From: JAATFS01 sp037145635
GTDB taxonomy: Bacteria; Pseudomonadota; Gammaproteobacteria; Xanthomonadales; Xanthomonadaceae
Assembly (NCBI GenBank): GCA_037145635.1
Contig: JBBCXB010000006.1
Coordinates: 62,001-126,000, forward strand
DNA: 64,000 nt
Direction of reading: 5' to 3'
Positions 24,669-34,900 of this stretch are shown here, piece after piece. How positions within the stretch are numbered: the stretch's first letter is position 1; the number at the start of each line of letters is the position of its first letter. A program made the position numbers and the translations under genes. The notes beneath the pieces were generated by a model, which was given only the letters and a program-made list of their open reading frames with translations, ran no database searches and had not been told where the DNA came from.

Positions 24669-26510
24669 ATGCATAGCGGTGGTCTGGAACTGGCCCTGGT
24701 CCTGATGCTGGCGGCGATCATCGCCGTGCCGGTGTTCAAGCGCTTCGGGCTGGGCGCGGTGCTGGCCTACCTGGTCGCCGGCGTGGTGCTGGGGCCGGAC
24801 GGGCTGGGCTTCGTGCAGGACACCGACCGCATCCTCGCCGCCGCCGAGATCGGCGTGGTGATGCTGCTGTTCGTGATCGGCCTGGAACTGTCGCCGTCGC
24901 GGCTCACCCTGATGCGGCGCTCGGTGTTCGGCGCCGGCACCACCCAGGTGGTGCTGTCGGCCGCGGTGCTCGGCGCACTGCTGATGGCCGACCATTTCGG
25001 CTGGAAAAGCGCGCTGATCGTCGGCCTGGCGCTGGCGCTGTCGTCCACCGCGGTGGGGCTGCAGCTGCTGTCCGAGCGCAAGGCGCTCAACAGCGACTAC
25101 GGACGCCTGGCGTTCGCCATCCTGCTGTTCCAGGACCTGGCGGCGATCCCGCTGCTGGCGGCGATCCCGCTGCTGGGCGGCGCCCGGAACGAGACGCTGG
25201 AATGGCAGGATGCGGCCAAGGCGCTGGCGGCGATCGCGATCGTGGTGGTGTTCGGCCGCTACGCGCTGCGCTGGCTGTTCCGGGTGGTGGCGCGCACGCG
25301 CATGCCGGAGGTGTTCACCGCCAGCGCGCTGCTGGTGGTGCTCGGCACCGCCTGGTTCCTGCAGGAGGCCGGCCTCAGCGCGAGCCTGGGTGCGTTCCTG
25401 GCCGGCGTGCTGCTGGCCGACTCGGAGTTCCGCCACGAGCTGGAATCGCAGATCGAGCCGTTCCAGGGCCTGCTGCTGGGCCTGTTCTTCATCGCCGTCG
25501 GCATGGGCATCGACCTGGACCGCATCGCCGCCGAACCGCGCCTGATCGCCGCCGGCGTGGCCATCCTGCTGCTGGTGAAGTTCAGCCTGCTGTTCGGCGT
25601 GGGCCGGCTGGCACGGCTGCCGGTGCGCAGCTGCCTGATGCTCGGCAGCGTGCTGTGGCTGGGCGGCGAGTTCGCCTTCGTGGTGTTCAACGAGGCCCAG
25701 CGCGCGCGCCTGCTGGGCGCGGCCAACCACGACCGGCTGGTGGCCATCGTCGGCCTGTCGATGGCGCTCACGCCGCTGCTGCTGATCGGCATGCAGCGCC
25801 TGCTGGCGCGCACCCTGCCCCCGCCGCCGCCGCGCGCCGAGGCCGACTACGACGCGATCGAGCCGCAGGCGCCGCGCGTGCTGATCGCCGGCATGGGTCG
25901 CTTCGGCCAGATCGTCGCGCGCCTGCTGACCGCCCGCCATGTGCCGTTCGTAGCGCTGGAGCACAACCCCGACACCGTCGAGGACCTGCGCCGCTTCGGC
26001 AACAAGCTCTACTACGGCGACCCGACCCGGCCCGACCTGCTGCGCGCGGCCGGCTCGGACCAGATCAAGGTGTTCGTGGTGGCGATGGACGACCCGGACA
26101 CCAACATCAGGGCCACGCGGCTGATCCGCCGCATGTACCCGCAGGCCACCGTGCTGGCGCGCGCGCGCAACCGCCAGCACGCCTGGAAGCTGATGGACCT
26201 GGGCGCCGAGCCGTTCCGCGAGGTGTTCGGCTCCAGCCTGGAGCTGGGCGAACGCCTGCTGGTGTCGCTGGGCCTGGTGCCGCAGACCGCGCGCGAGTAC
26301 ACCGCGCGCTTCCGCCAGCACGACGAGGACCTGCTGCGCCGCCAGTACCTGGTCTACGACGACGAGGCGGCGGTGATCCAGACCTCGCGCGACGCCCGCG
26401 CCGACCTGATGAAGCTGTTCGAGGCCGACGCCGACAACAGCGTGCCGGACGCGCCGGCGGACGCGTCGCCGCCCCCGCCGGACACGCCCGGCGAACGGGA
26501 CGCGCGCTAG
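24669..26510 (+). CDS. KefB/KefC-like monovalent cation:proton antiporter with TrkA-N domain
   Basis: This 613-residue protein has about twelve membrane helices of the CPA2 family (start to about residue 380). A cytosolic RCK/TrkA-N domain follows with the NAD-binding fingerprint VLIAGMGRFGQIVARLL (about residue 407). Kef systems release K+ in exchange for H+ and are gated by glutathione adducts; YbaL-type relatives share the layout. The C-terminus is an acidic, Pro-rich tail (DASPPPPDTPGE). The ATG at 24669 starts the first membrane helix. No KefF/KefG-type partner gene is adjacent. Confidence 0.9.
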   Translation: MHSGGLELALVLMLAAIIAVPVFKRFGLGAVLAYLVAGVVLGPDGLGFVQDTDRILAAAEIGVVMLLFVIGLELSPSRLTLMRRSVFGAGTTQVVLSAAVLGALLMADHFGWKSALIVGLALALSSTAVGLQLLSERKALNSDYGRLAFAILLFQDLAAIPLLAAIPLLGGARNETLEWQDAAKALAAIAIVVVFGRYALRWLFRVVARTRMPEVFTASALLVVLGTAWFLQEAGLSASLGAFLAGVLLADSEFRHELESQIEPFQGLLLGLFFIAVGMGIDLDRIAAEPRLIAAGVAILLLVKFSLLFGVGRLARLPVRSCLMLGSVLWLGGEFAFVVFNEAQRARLLGAANHDRLVAIVGLSMALTPLLLIGMQRLLARTLPPPPPRAEADYDAIEPQAPRVLIAGMGRFGQIVARLLTARHVPFVALEHNPDTVEDLRRFGNKLYYGDPTRPDLLRAAGSDQIKVFVVAMDDPDTNIRATRLIRRMYPQATVLARARNRQHAWKLMDLGAEPFREVFGSSLELGERLLVSLGLVPQTAREYTARFRQHDEDLLRRQYLVYDDEAAVIQTSRDARADLMKLFEADADNSVPDAPADASPPPPDTPGERDAR

Positions 26511-26543
26511 GCTGCGGCGCCGTTACGCACTGCAGGAGCAATG

Positions 26544-27291
26544 ATGAGCGATTCCGCTTCGCTGGCCGAGGCGCTGGCGCTGGCCGCGCGCGACCCCGCC
26601 AGCCGCCCGGCGTTCTACCGCCGCTTGCTGGCCGCCGACGTGTTCGTGATCGGACACAGCGACGGCGCCGGCGACGGCAGCTCGGTGCTGCCGGCCGGCG
26701 CGCAGCTGTCGCTGGTCCACTGGGGCAAGCCCGATGGCACCACGGCGATCCCGTTCTTCACCAGCCTGCAGGCCCTGCAGCAGGGGTTGCGCGAGGAAGC
26801 GCGCTACCTGTCGCTGTCGGCGCGCAGCCTGTTCGAGATGACCCGCGGCGCCACCCTGGTGCTGGATCCGGCCTCGGACTACGGCAAGGAGTTCACCCCG
26901 GGCGAGGTCGACGCGCTGCTGGCGCACGGCGGTCACCCCACGGCGGTGCAGCGCACCGTGGCCGAGGACACCCAGGTGCTGCTCGGGCAGCCGGCGCACT
27001 ACCCCACGGCGATGATCGAGGCGCTGTCGCGGCGGCTGCCCGGGCAACCGACGGTCGAGGCCGCCTACCTGTGCCTGATGCACGATCCGCAGCAGTCGCC
27101 GGCGCCGTCGCTGGTGGTGGGCCTGGCCGTCGACGGCGAGCTGGCGCCGGTGCTGCCCGTCCGGCACGGTGGCCGCGGCCACCGTGCCGGACGGGCAGGC
27201 GCTGGATTTCGTGCGGGTGGTGCACGGCGAGGGCGGGCTGTCGGCCTACCTGCTCAACGAGGTGACCCCGTTCTACCGCCGCGACGCCTGA
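26544..27291 (+). CDS. sseB: SseB-like protein, frame broken at a palindrome near the 3' end
   Basis: The first 200 or so residues match the SseB (enhanced serine sensitivity) family: an N-terminal SseB domain (ARDPASRPAFYRRLLAADVFVIG, IPFFTS, ARSLFEMTRGATLVLDPASDYGKEF) and the start of the C-terminal domain (AAYLCLMHDPQQSPAPSLVVGLAVDG). At about 27153-27198 the frame changes. The expected family ending (VPDGQALDFVRVVHGEGG ... NEVTPFYRRDA, stop at 27289-27291) is read one base over, while the original frame runs on as low-complexity sequence to 27431. The change coincides with a 46-bp perfect palindrome, consistent with insertion of a fold-back copy. ATG 26544 fits the GGAG site better than the adjacent ATG at 26541. 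Whether this is a real mutation or an assembly error is open. Confidence 0.75.
27153..27198. repeat. 46-bp perfect palindrome inside sseB
   Basis: The sequence from 27153 (CTGCCCGTCC...) to 27198 is its own reverse complement at every position. The right half encodes the normal SseB residues (ATVPDGQ), so the left half looks like an inverted copy of it. An insertion of about 22 bases would explain the frame change. Confidence 0.85.
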
Positions 27292-27345
27292 GGGCGCGCC
27301 GCGCCACTGGGCCCGGGCGCCGGCCGGCATCGGGCTCCGAGGCGC

Positions 27346-27687
27346 TCAAGGCACCTCGGCGCCACCGTCGAGGAAGAACTCGACCTTGCCGCAGCCGCGG
27401 CAGGCATAGACGTCGAAGCGCTCGCCGTTGACCAGGGCCTCGCCCAGGTCGCCCAGCCAGAAACCCCAGCGGCGGCCCTCGTGGAACGTCATCGAGCGAA
27501 TCCGGGCCATCGAGCGGCCGCAACGCAGACAGTCCAGCGTGCGTTCGACGGTCGCCACAGGCGCGGCGGCCTCGGGCACGAAGTCGGCATCGGCCGGGCG
27601 GCCGTCGGCGTGGGTGCCACAACGCCAGCACAGGGCGTAGCCGGGCTCGAACGGTTCACCGCACTGCGGGCATCGGGTCGGGTCCAT
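27346..27687 (-). CDS. Zinc-ribbon protein of unknown function
   Basis: This 113-residue protein has four CxxC knuckles: CPQC and CWRC near the N-terminus, CLRC in the middle and CRGC near the C-terminus. Together they can form two zinc ribbons. The second half (MTFHEGRRWGFWLGDLGEALVNGERFDVYACRGCGKVEFF) resembles small nucleic-acid- or protein-binding zinc proteins annotated as hypothetical. The ATG at 27687 has GAGGAAG upstream; a start ten codons further up is possible. It is convergent with sseB and lies downstream of zwf on the same strand. Confidence 0.75.
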   Translation of the reverse strand: MDPTRCPQCGEPFEPGYALCWRCGTHADGRPADADFVPEAAAPVATVERTLDCLRCGRSMARIRSMTFHEGRRWGFWLGDLGEALVNGERFDVYACRGCGKVEFFLDGGAEVP

Positions 27688-27815
27688 GGCTTCCTCGACG
27701 GGACGGGGGCGCGGCATGCTGCCACGACGACGGGGAGGCGCCAAGCCGGCCGACGCAAAGGCGCGCGCCCCGAATTTCTGCACGGGGATTACGCCGGCCA
27801 ACCCGCGCCGGGATC

Positions 27816-27854
27816 GCGTGCCAGGCGTGCCTGCGATGGGCATGCCTGGCGCGC
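27816..27854. repeat. Hairpin in the gap between zwf and the zinc-ribbon gene
   Basis: Arms at 27820-27831 and 27839-27850 (GCCAGGC.../...GCCTGGC) pair over 12 bases with one G-U, and the stem can extend three or four pairs outward. It lies in the 314-bp gap (27688-28001) that otherwise shows no gene. No U-run follows on the minus strand, so it is at best a Rho-type or stabilising 3' element for zwf. Confidence 0.5.
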
Positions 27855-28001
27855 CGGCTCGGCTTGCGGCTGCCGGTCGGGCGCGGCGACCGATGCGGCG
27901 GACACGTGCCCGGGCATATCGGCGGCCGGGGTGATCCGGCGCGACGTGGCTAGCGCCCGGCCGCCCGCGGCCGGTCCGGTCTCGACGGCGGCCGCAGCTC
28001 C

Positions 28002-29861
28002 CTAAGACGCCTTGCCACGGCCCGCAGCGCGCCCGCCGCGACCGGCGGCCTTGGCCTTCTTCGCCGCCGCCCGGGCCGGCGCCTGCACGGGCGCGGCGGT
28101 GGCCGCGCTGCGCGCCCTGGGCTTCGCGGGCCGTGCGGCCCGGGTGGCGGTGGTCGGCTTGGCCGGTCTGGCCGACGTGGCCGACGTGGCTGACTTGGCC
28201 TTGCTGCCGGTGGCCTTGGTGGCCTTGACGGCCTTGGCCGGCCTGGCAGCCTTGGTGGCCTTGGCCGGCGCGGGCGCGGGCGCGGGGGCGACGGGGCGGC
28301 GCGCGCGTTCCTCGGCCGGGCGCCGCGGCGGCGGCTTGCGGCCGGCGGTGAGTGCGCGCCAGGCGTGCCCGCCGTTGACCGCCAGCAGCGCGTCGGCCGC
28401 CGCCGGGCCGGCACTGCCGGCGGCATAGTTGGGGAAGTCGCTCGGTGCCGCCTGCCAGGCATCGAGGATCGGCTGGACGATGCGCCAGGCGCCCTCGACC
28501 ATCGCCGCGTCCTGGAACAGCCCGGACTCGCCGTTCATGCAGTCCTGCAGCAGGCGCTCGTAGCCGACCGTGTATTCCTTCGGGAACCAGTCGCGGTAGC
28601 GGAAGTCCATGCGCACCGGCGCCAGGCTCACCTGCGGACCCGGGCGCTTGACGTCGAACTGCAGCGAGATGCCCTCGTCCGGCTGGATGTGCAGCACCAG
28701 CCAGTCGGGGCCGTAGCCGCCGACCTCGGTGCTGCGGAACGGCGCCAGCGGCGCCGGCTTGAAGCGGATCGCGATCTCGGTGGTGCGCTCGCGCAGGCGC
28801 TTGCCGGTGCGCAGGTAGAACGGCACGCCGGCCCAGCGCCAGGTATCGACCTGCAGCTTCATCGCCACGTAGGTCTCGGTGTCCGACTCGTCGGGCACGG
28901 TGTCCTCCTCGCGGTAGCCGGGCACGGCGGTGCGGTTGATCGCACCGGCGGCGTACTGCCCGCGCACCACGTCCTCCGGGGTGAGCGGACGCACCGCCTC
29001 GATCACCTCGGCGCGGCGCCGGTGCATGGCCTCGGTGGTGAACGCCGCCGGCGGCTCCATCGCGATCATCGCCAGCAGCTGGAACAGGTGGTTGGGCACC
29101 ATGTCGCGCAGGCAGCCGGTGGGATCGTAGAAGCGCCCGCGCCCTTCCACGCCGAGGGTCTCGGCGGCGGTGATCTGCACGTGGTCGATGCGGTCGCGGT
29201 TCCACACCGGCTCGAACAGGCCGTTGGCGAAGCGGAACGCGAGGATGTTCTGCACCGTCTCCTTGCCGAGGAAGTGGTCGATGCGGAACACCTGGTCCTC
29301 GTCGAGCACGCGCGCGACGGTGGCGTTGAGCGCCTGCGCGCTGGGCAGGTCGTGGCCGAACGGCTTCTCGACGATGACCCGGCGCCAGCCCTGGCCCTCG
29401 CGCTGCTTCACCAGCCCGGCGGCGCCGAGGTTGAGCAGCGCCGGCTCGAAGAAGCGCGCGGCGGTGGCCAGGTAGAACAGCACGTTGCCCTCGGTGCGGT
29501 AGCGCGGATGCAGCTTCTCGAGCAGCGCGCCCAGGGCGTGGTAGGCCTCGACGTTGGTGAAGTCGCCGCGCAGGTAGTGCATGCGCTCGCGAAGGAAATC
29601 CCAGGTGTCGGTGTCGAAGGCATCGGCCTGGAACTCGGCATCGCGGCTGCCGATCAGCTCCTTGAGCGCGCGCCCGACGTTGCCGCGCCAGGTGCGCTCG
29701 CTGATGTCGCCATGGTCCATGCCGACGATGGCGAAGCGCTCGCCCAGCGTGCCGGAGCGGCGCAGGTTGTACAGCGCCGGCATCACCAGCCGCCGGGTGA
29801 GGTCGCCGCGCGCGCCGAACACCACGATGATGCACGGCGGCGTGGTGGCTTTGTCGATCAT
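28002..29861 (-). CDS. zwf: Glucose-6-phosphate dehydrogenase with histone-H1-like C-terminal tail
   Basis: The first ~500 of 619 residues are a normal G6PD. The NADP fingerprint is VVFGARGDLTRRLVMPALYNL (Arg replaces the usual Ser of GASGDL), the substrate/catalytic site is RIDHFLGKE, and VEKPFGHDL precedes it. The enzyme makes 6-phosphogluconolactone and NADPH at the entry of the pentose phosphate and Entner-Doudoroff routes. The last ~113 residues are unlike other G6PDs: Ala/Lys/Pro/Arg/Thr-rich repeats (KATKAARPAKAVKATKATG) with almost no acidic residues, like histone H1 or AlgP-type tails. Its ATG overlaps the stop of the GH15 gene (ATGA), so the two are coupled. Confidence 0.93.
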   Translation of the reverse strand: MIDKATTPPCIIVVFGARGDLTRRLVMPALYNLRRSGTLGERFAIVGMDHGDISERTWRGNVGRALKELIGSRDAEFQADAFDTDTWDFLRERMHYLRGDFTNVEAYHALGALLEKLHPRYRTEGNVLFYLATAARFFEPALLNLGAAGLVKQREGQGWRRVIVEKPFGHDLPSAQALNATVARVLDEDQVFRIDHFLGKETVQNILAFRFANGLFEPVWNRDRIDHVQITAAETLGVEGRGRFYDPTGCLRDMVPNHLFQLLAMIAMEPPAAFTTEAMHRRRAEVIEAVRPLTPEDVVRGQYAAGAINRTAVPGYREEDTVPDESDTETYVAMKLQVDTWRWAGVPFYLRTGKRLRERTTEIAIRFKPAPLAPFRSTEVGGYGPDWLVLHIQPDEGISLQFDVKRPGPQVSLAPVRMDFRYRDWFPKEYTVGYERLLQDCMNGESGLFQDAAMVEGAWRIVQPILDAWQAAPSDFPNYAAGSAGPAAADALLAVNGGHAWRALTAGRKPPPRRPAEERARRPVAPAPAPAPAKATKAARPAKAVKATKATGSKAKSATSATSARPAKPTTATRAARPAKPRARSAATAAPVQAPARAAAKKAKAAGRGGRAAGRGKAS

Positions 29862-31657
29862 GGATGCGTCTCCTTTTCGCCCGTCAGGCCATGCAGGCGC
29901 AGTGCCGCATTGACCAGGGCCACATGGGAATACCCTTGCGGGAAGTTGCCGAGCATACGGCCGCTGCGCGGGTCGTACTCCTCGGCGAGCAGGCCGACAT
30001 CGTTGCACAGCCCGAGCAGACGCTCGAACAGCGCGCGCGCCTGGTCGAGGCGGCCGAGCAGCGTGTAGTTTTCCACCAGCCAGAAGCTGCAGGCGATGAA
30101 GGTGCCCTCGCCGGCCGGCAGGCCGTCGGCGCTGTCGTCGGCGCGGTAGCGCTCGACCAGGCCGTCGACCGTCAGCCCGCGCGCGATCGCGTCGGCGGTG
30201 GCGGCGATGCGTGGGTCGTCCGGCGGCAGGAAGCTCACCAGCGGGATCAGCAGCAGCGACGCGTCCAGCCGGTCCGAGCCGTAGCTCTGCACGAAGTGGC
30301 CGTCCGGGTGCACGCCCCGTTCCAGCACCTCGGCGTGGATGCGGTCGGCGATGCGGCGCCAGCGTGCGCGCTTGTCCGCGTCGGCGTCGCTGACGCCGTC
30401 GCGCGCGCCGCAGTCGAACGCCAGCCACGCCATCACCTTGGAGTGCACGAAATGGCGGCGTTCGCTGCGGATCTCCCAGATACCCTCGTCGGGCTGCTGC
30501 CACAGTCCTTCGAGCACGTCGAGGAAGTTCTCCAGCAGCGCCCCGGCCGAGCCGTCGCCCTGGGCCGGCGGCGGCATGCCCTTGGTGTGCGCGTAGTGGA
30601 AGGCGCCGATCAGCTCGCCGTAGACGTCGAGCTGGAACTGGTCGACCGCGGCGTTGCCGATGCGGACCGGCGCCGAGCCCTCGTAGCCCGGCAGCCAGTC
30701 CGCCTGCCATTCCTGCAGGCGGCGCTCGCCGCCGATGCCGTACAGCGCCTGCAGCTGGTCCGGCGAGCCGGCCACCGCGCGCCGCACCCAGTCGCGGAAC
30801 GCAGTGGCCTCGTCGACGTAGCCGGCCGACAGCAACGCGGTCAGGGTGAACACCGAATCGCGCAGCCAGCAGTAGCGGTAGTCCCAGTTGCGGGTGCCGC
30901 CGAGCTGCTCGGGCAGCGCGGCGGTGGGCGCGGCGACGATCGCGCCGGTGGGCAGGTAGCTCAGGCCCTTGAGCACCACCAGCGAGCGCCGCACCTGCGC
31001 GGTCCACGGGCCGGCATCGGTGCAGCGGCGCGCCCAGCCCTGCCAGAACGCGGTGGTCTGGCGGTGCGCCGCGAACGGGTCGATCGCCGGTGGCAACGGC
31101 TCGTGCGACAGTCCGTGGCTGAGCAGGAACCAGGTCTGTTCGCCCGCGTCCAGCGTGAACCGCGCCTCGGTCGCCAGGCCGCGGCCCTGCAGCGCCTGCG
31201 GCGTGCGCAGCGCGATCTGGTCGGGGCCGGCGATGGCGCGGATGCCGTCGTCCAGGTGGGTGACCCACGGCACCGTGCGCCCGTAGTTGAAGCGCAACGT
31301 CAGCCGCATGCACATGTCGACGCGGCCGTGCACGCCGCGCACCAGCCGGACCACGTGCTGGTGCGGTTCCGGGTCCTGGCTGGCGACCATGAAGTCGGTC
31401 ACCTCCACCGTGCCGGTCTCGGTCTGCAGGGTGGTGCACAGCACCAGGCTGTCGTCCTCGTAGGCGCGCCGGCTCTCGAACGCGGCCTCCGGCGCCAGCG
31501 ACCACTGCCCGTGTTGCTCGTCGCCGAGCAGCGCGGCGAACACCGCGTCCGAGTCGAAACGCGGCAGGCACAGCCAGTCCATTGTCCCGCGGTGATCCAC
31601 CAGCGCCGCGCTGCGGCAGTTGCCGAGCATGGCGTGGTCTTCGATACGGGCGCTCAT
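29858..31657 (-). CDS. Glycoside hydrolase family 15 protein (glucoamylase/trehalase-like)
   Basis: The 599-residue protein begins with IEDHAMLGNCRSAALVDHRGTMDWLCLPRFDS, the start of bacterial GH15 proteins. It continues with the GTRNWDYRYCWLRDSVFTL core and the late EEYDPRSGRMLGNFPQGYSHVALVNAALRL segment of the (alpha/alpha)6 barrel. Members hydrolyse alpha-glucosidic bonds by inversion; cytosolic bacterial ones are often trehalases. No signal peptide is seen. The gene ends in an ATGA overlap with zwf, so glucose released could feed directly to the pathway opened by G6PD after phosphorylation. The substrate is inferred, not shown. Confidence 0.92.
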   Translation of the reverse strand: MSARIEDHAMLGNCRSAALVDHRGTMDWLCLPRFDSDAVFAALLGDEQHGQWSLAPEAAFESRRAYEDDSLVLCTTLQTETGTVEVTDFMVASQDPEPHQHVVRLVRGVHGRVDMCMRLTLRFNYGRTVPWVTHLDDGIRAIAGPDQIALRTPQALQGRGLATEARFTLDAGEQTWFLLSHGLSHEPLPPAIDPFAAHRQTTAFWQGWARRCTDAGPWTAQVRRSLVVLKGLSYLPTGAIVAAPTAALPEQLGGTRNWDYRYCWLRDSVFTLTALLSAGYVDEATAFRDWVRRAVAGSPDQLQALYGIGGERRLQEWQADWLPGYEGSAPVRIGNAAVDQFQLDVYGELIGAFHYAHTKGMPPPAQGDGSAGALLENFLDVLEGLWQQPDEGIWEIRSERRHFVHSKVMAWLAFDCGARDGVSDADADKRARWRRIADRIHAEVLERGVHPDGHFVQSYGSDRLDASLLLIPLVSFLPPDDPRIAATADAIARGLTVDGLVERYRADDSADGLPAGEGTFIACSFWLVENYTLLGRLDQARALFERLLGLCNDVGLLAEEYDPRSGRMLGNFPQGYSHVALVNAALRLHGLTGEKETHP

Positions 31658-31952
31658 CGGGCCGGGGGTTCCATCGCTGCGGCGGGAGCGGCGAGTGTCA
31701 CATGGCCGGTGTCGGGGCCAGGTTACGGCCCCGCCCGGGAATCGCCCCGGGGATGGCACCCTGCGTTCCAGCGGCGCACCGGCACCGGCGCCGCGGCGGC
31801 GTGCGGGCAGTCGAAGGCCGGTGAGGCGACGTTCGCCGGCGCCACCGCGCCTGGGGCGGGCGTTCGGGCGAGGCCGTCCGGCCGCCGGCTGCGTGGCGAT
31901 CGGGCGAGGCGCTGGCTGGGCCGCTCCGCGTCCCGGCCACGCCGCCTGCCGC

Positions 31953-34900
31953 TCAGCGGTTCTCGCGCAGGAAGCGAGCCATCGACGAGACCCCGGGCAC
32001 GGCCGGTTCGAACTGCCCGGCCACGTCGATGAAGCCGCGCATGATGGCGATCTCGCGCGGGGTGCGGTTGAGCGCGTCGCGCGCGTCGGGCTCGGCGCCG
32101 GCGCGCAGCAGGCGCTGCACCAGCAGCGGCAGGCCGTGCAGCGCGGCCAGGTGCAGCGGGCCGAAGCCGCGCGGGTCCTTGACCTCCAGCGACACGTCCT
32201 CGTCGAGCAGGCGCTCGACGCCGGCCAGCACCACCTGCTCGTCGCAGCCGGTGCCCGGCTCGGCGCGCGCGCCCAGCAGCAGCAGCAGCGGGCTGACCTT
32301 GCCGGCGGCGACGTGCTCGGGGTCGGCGCCGGCCAGCAGCAGCGTGTCCAGCAGCGCCAGCAGGCGCGTGCGGTCGCCGGCGGTGAACCCGTAGAGCGCG
32401 GCGCAATGCAGCGCCGCCAGGCCCTGGGCATCGCTGGCGTGCACGTCGGCCCCGGCGGCCAGCAGGCGCGCGGCGATGTCCGGCAGCCCCAGCGCCGAGG
32501 CCAGCATCAGCACCGTCACCCCGCCCGGCAGGCGGTGCTCGATCTGCGCGCCGGCGCCGAGCAGCGCGGCGACGATGGCGGTCTGGCGCATGCTGACCGC
32601 CGCCGACAGCGGCGTGGCGCCGCTGTGCGCGGCGTGCTGCGCATCGGCGCCGCGTGCCAGCAGCCGCTCCACCACCGCGGCATGGCCGCCGCCGGCCGCG
32701 CGCAGCAGCGCGGTGCAGCCCTGGGCGTCGACCGCGTCCACCGGCAGCCCCAGGTCGATCAGGCGGCGCACGGCGTCGGCGTCGCCGCTCATCGCCGCCG
32801 CGGGCACGTCGGAGGGCCGCAGCGCGCGCCGCGGCAGCGGCCAGACGCGCCAGTCCAGCCATTCGGCCAGGTCGCGGCGGCCGATCGACAGGGCCACGCC
32901 CAGCGGCGTCTGGCCGTCGGCCGCGCGGGCCTCAGGCGAGGCGCCCTGCAGCACCAGCAGTTTCAGCGACGCCTCGCGGCCCAGGGCGGTGGCCAGGTGC
33001 AGCGCGGTCATGCCGTGGCTGTCGCGCGCCTCGCGGTCGGCGCCGCGCTCCAGCAGCCACTGCTGCAGCCGCAGCCAGCCCAGCCGCACCGCGAGCGACA
33101 GCGGCGGATCGCCGGCGGGCGCGGCGGCGAACGGGTCGGCGCCGCGCTCCAGCAGTTCCAGCGCGAACTGTTCCAGCCCGCGCGAGGCATGGTCGTGCTG
33201 CACGCAGGCGCTCAGCAACCGGGTCAGGCCGCCGGCGCCGGCCGGGGACACGCCGTGGCGCAGCATCGCCTGCAGCGACGGCACCGCCTCCACGCCACGC
33301 GAGAGCAGTGCGAACATCGGCACGTCGCCGCAGGCGTCGCGCACCTCCGGGTGCGCGCCGTGCGCCAGCAGCCAGTCCACGGCGTCGGGGTTCAGCGCCA
33401 GGTGCGGATCGTGCAGCAGGCCGCCCAGTTCCTCCGGCGCGCACAACCGTGCCAGCGCGGCCAGGCCGTCGCCCTGGCCCAGCTGCAGGCCTTCGCGCAG
33501 CAGCACCAGCGGCGGCCGGTCGGGCAGCAGCGCGGCACCGGCGGCATCGCCCTGGGCGTCGCTGACGGCGCTGGGCAGCGGATAGTCGGGGTCCAGCAGC
33601 GAGACGATCGCCCAGCGCCCGGCCTCGGCGGCCAGGTCCACGGCGCGGCGCCCGGCCGCATCCGGCTGGTCGGCGGGCACGCCCAGCTCCAGCAGGCGGC
33701 GCACCAGGGCGGCGGAGACGCCATCGGCGGTGCAGGCCAGCATCACCGCGTTGCGGCCCTCGCCGTCGAGCGCCAGCGGGTCGGCCTTGCGCGCCAGCAG
33801 GTGCTCGAGCACCGCGCCGCGGGCGCGGCGGGCGGCGTCGAGCCAGGGCGTGCGCCCGAGCAGGTCGCGCGCCTCCAGGTTGGCGCCGGCGGCCAGCAGG
33901 GCCTCGACGATGTCGGCATGCCCGGCCTGGGCGGCTTCGTGCAGGGCGCTGCGCCGCTGCGGGTCGCGCGCATCGACCCGGGCCTTGTGCTTGAGCAGCA
34001 GCTGCACGCCGGCCGGATCGTCCTCCTCGGTGCCGGCCGCGGCCAGCAACGCCGGGCTGCCGCCGGCCGGCTCGGACTGCGCGCCGCGCTCGAGCAGGAA
34101 CTTGGCCAGGCGCCAGTTGCCGACCTGGCAGGCCATCGCCAGCGGCGACTGGCCCTCGTGGTTGAGCGCGTCGAGTTCGGCGGCGGCGTCGCGCAGCAGC
34201 GCGGCCACGCCCGGGTCGGAGCTGCGCACGGCGTGGTGCAGCGGGGTGTTGCCCTCGGTATCGGTGGCACGCGGGTCGGCGCCGTTGGCCAGCAGGGTCA
34301 TCACCGCGTCCGGGCGCCCGTGCCAGCTGTCCCGGGTCGCCGCCAGCAGCGGGGTCATGCCGCGGTGCGCGGCGTTGACGTCCACCCGGCGCACGATCAG
34401 CTCGCGCAGCAGGCGCAGGTCCGGCAGCACCGCGGCCAGGACCGACAGGCTGCGCTGGTCGCGCCAGTCCGGCGGCGGCAGCGCCCACGGGTCGGCGCCG
34501 GCTTCGAGCAACTGCAGGGCGCGGTCGACGCGGCCGGCGCGGGCCGCCTCGTACAGCTCCGGCACCAGTTGGTGCTGCGCCACCGGCTCCAGCGGGCCGG
34601 GCGTGGCCGCGGCCTCGGAGAACAGTTCGCTGGCCTGCACGCGGGGGTCGGCGGCGGCGCGCGGCGCCACCACCAGCCGCTGCAGCAGCAGGTGCGCCAG
34701 CGGCATCAGCGCCGCCGCGACCGCGGCCAGCGGCCAGCGCGCCGACGCCGGCAGCAGCGCCGGCCAGGCCAGCGCCACGCCGGCCGCGCAGACCGCCAGT
34801 ACCAGCGCGGCGATCGCCAGCCCCTGCCACGACTGCAGCGGCTGGTGGGCCAGGGCCTGCCAGCGCGCGCGCAGCGCCCCGCCCTCGCGTTCGAGATCGC

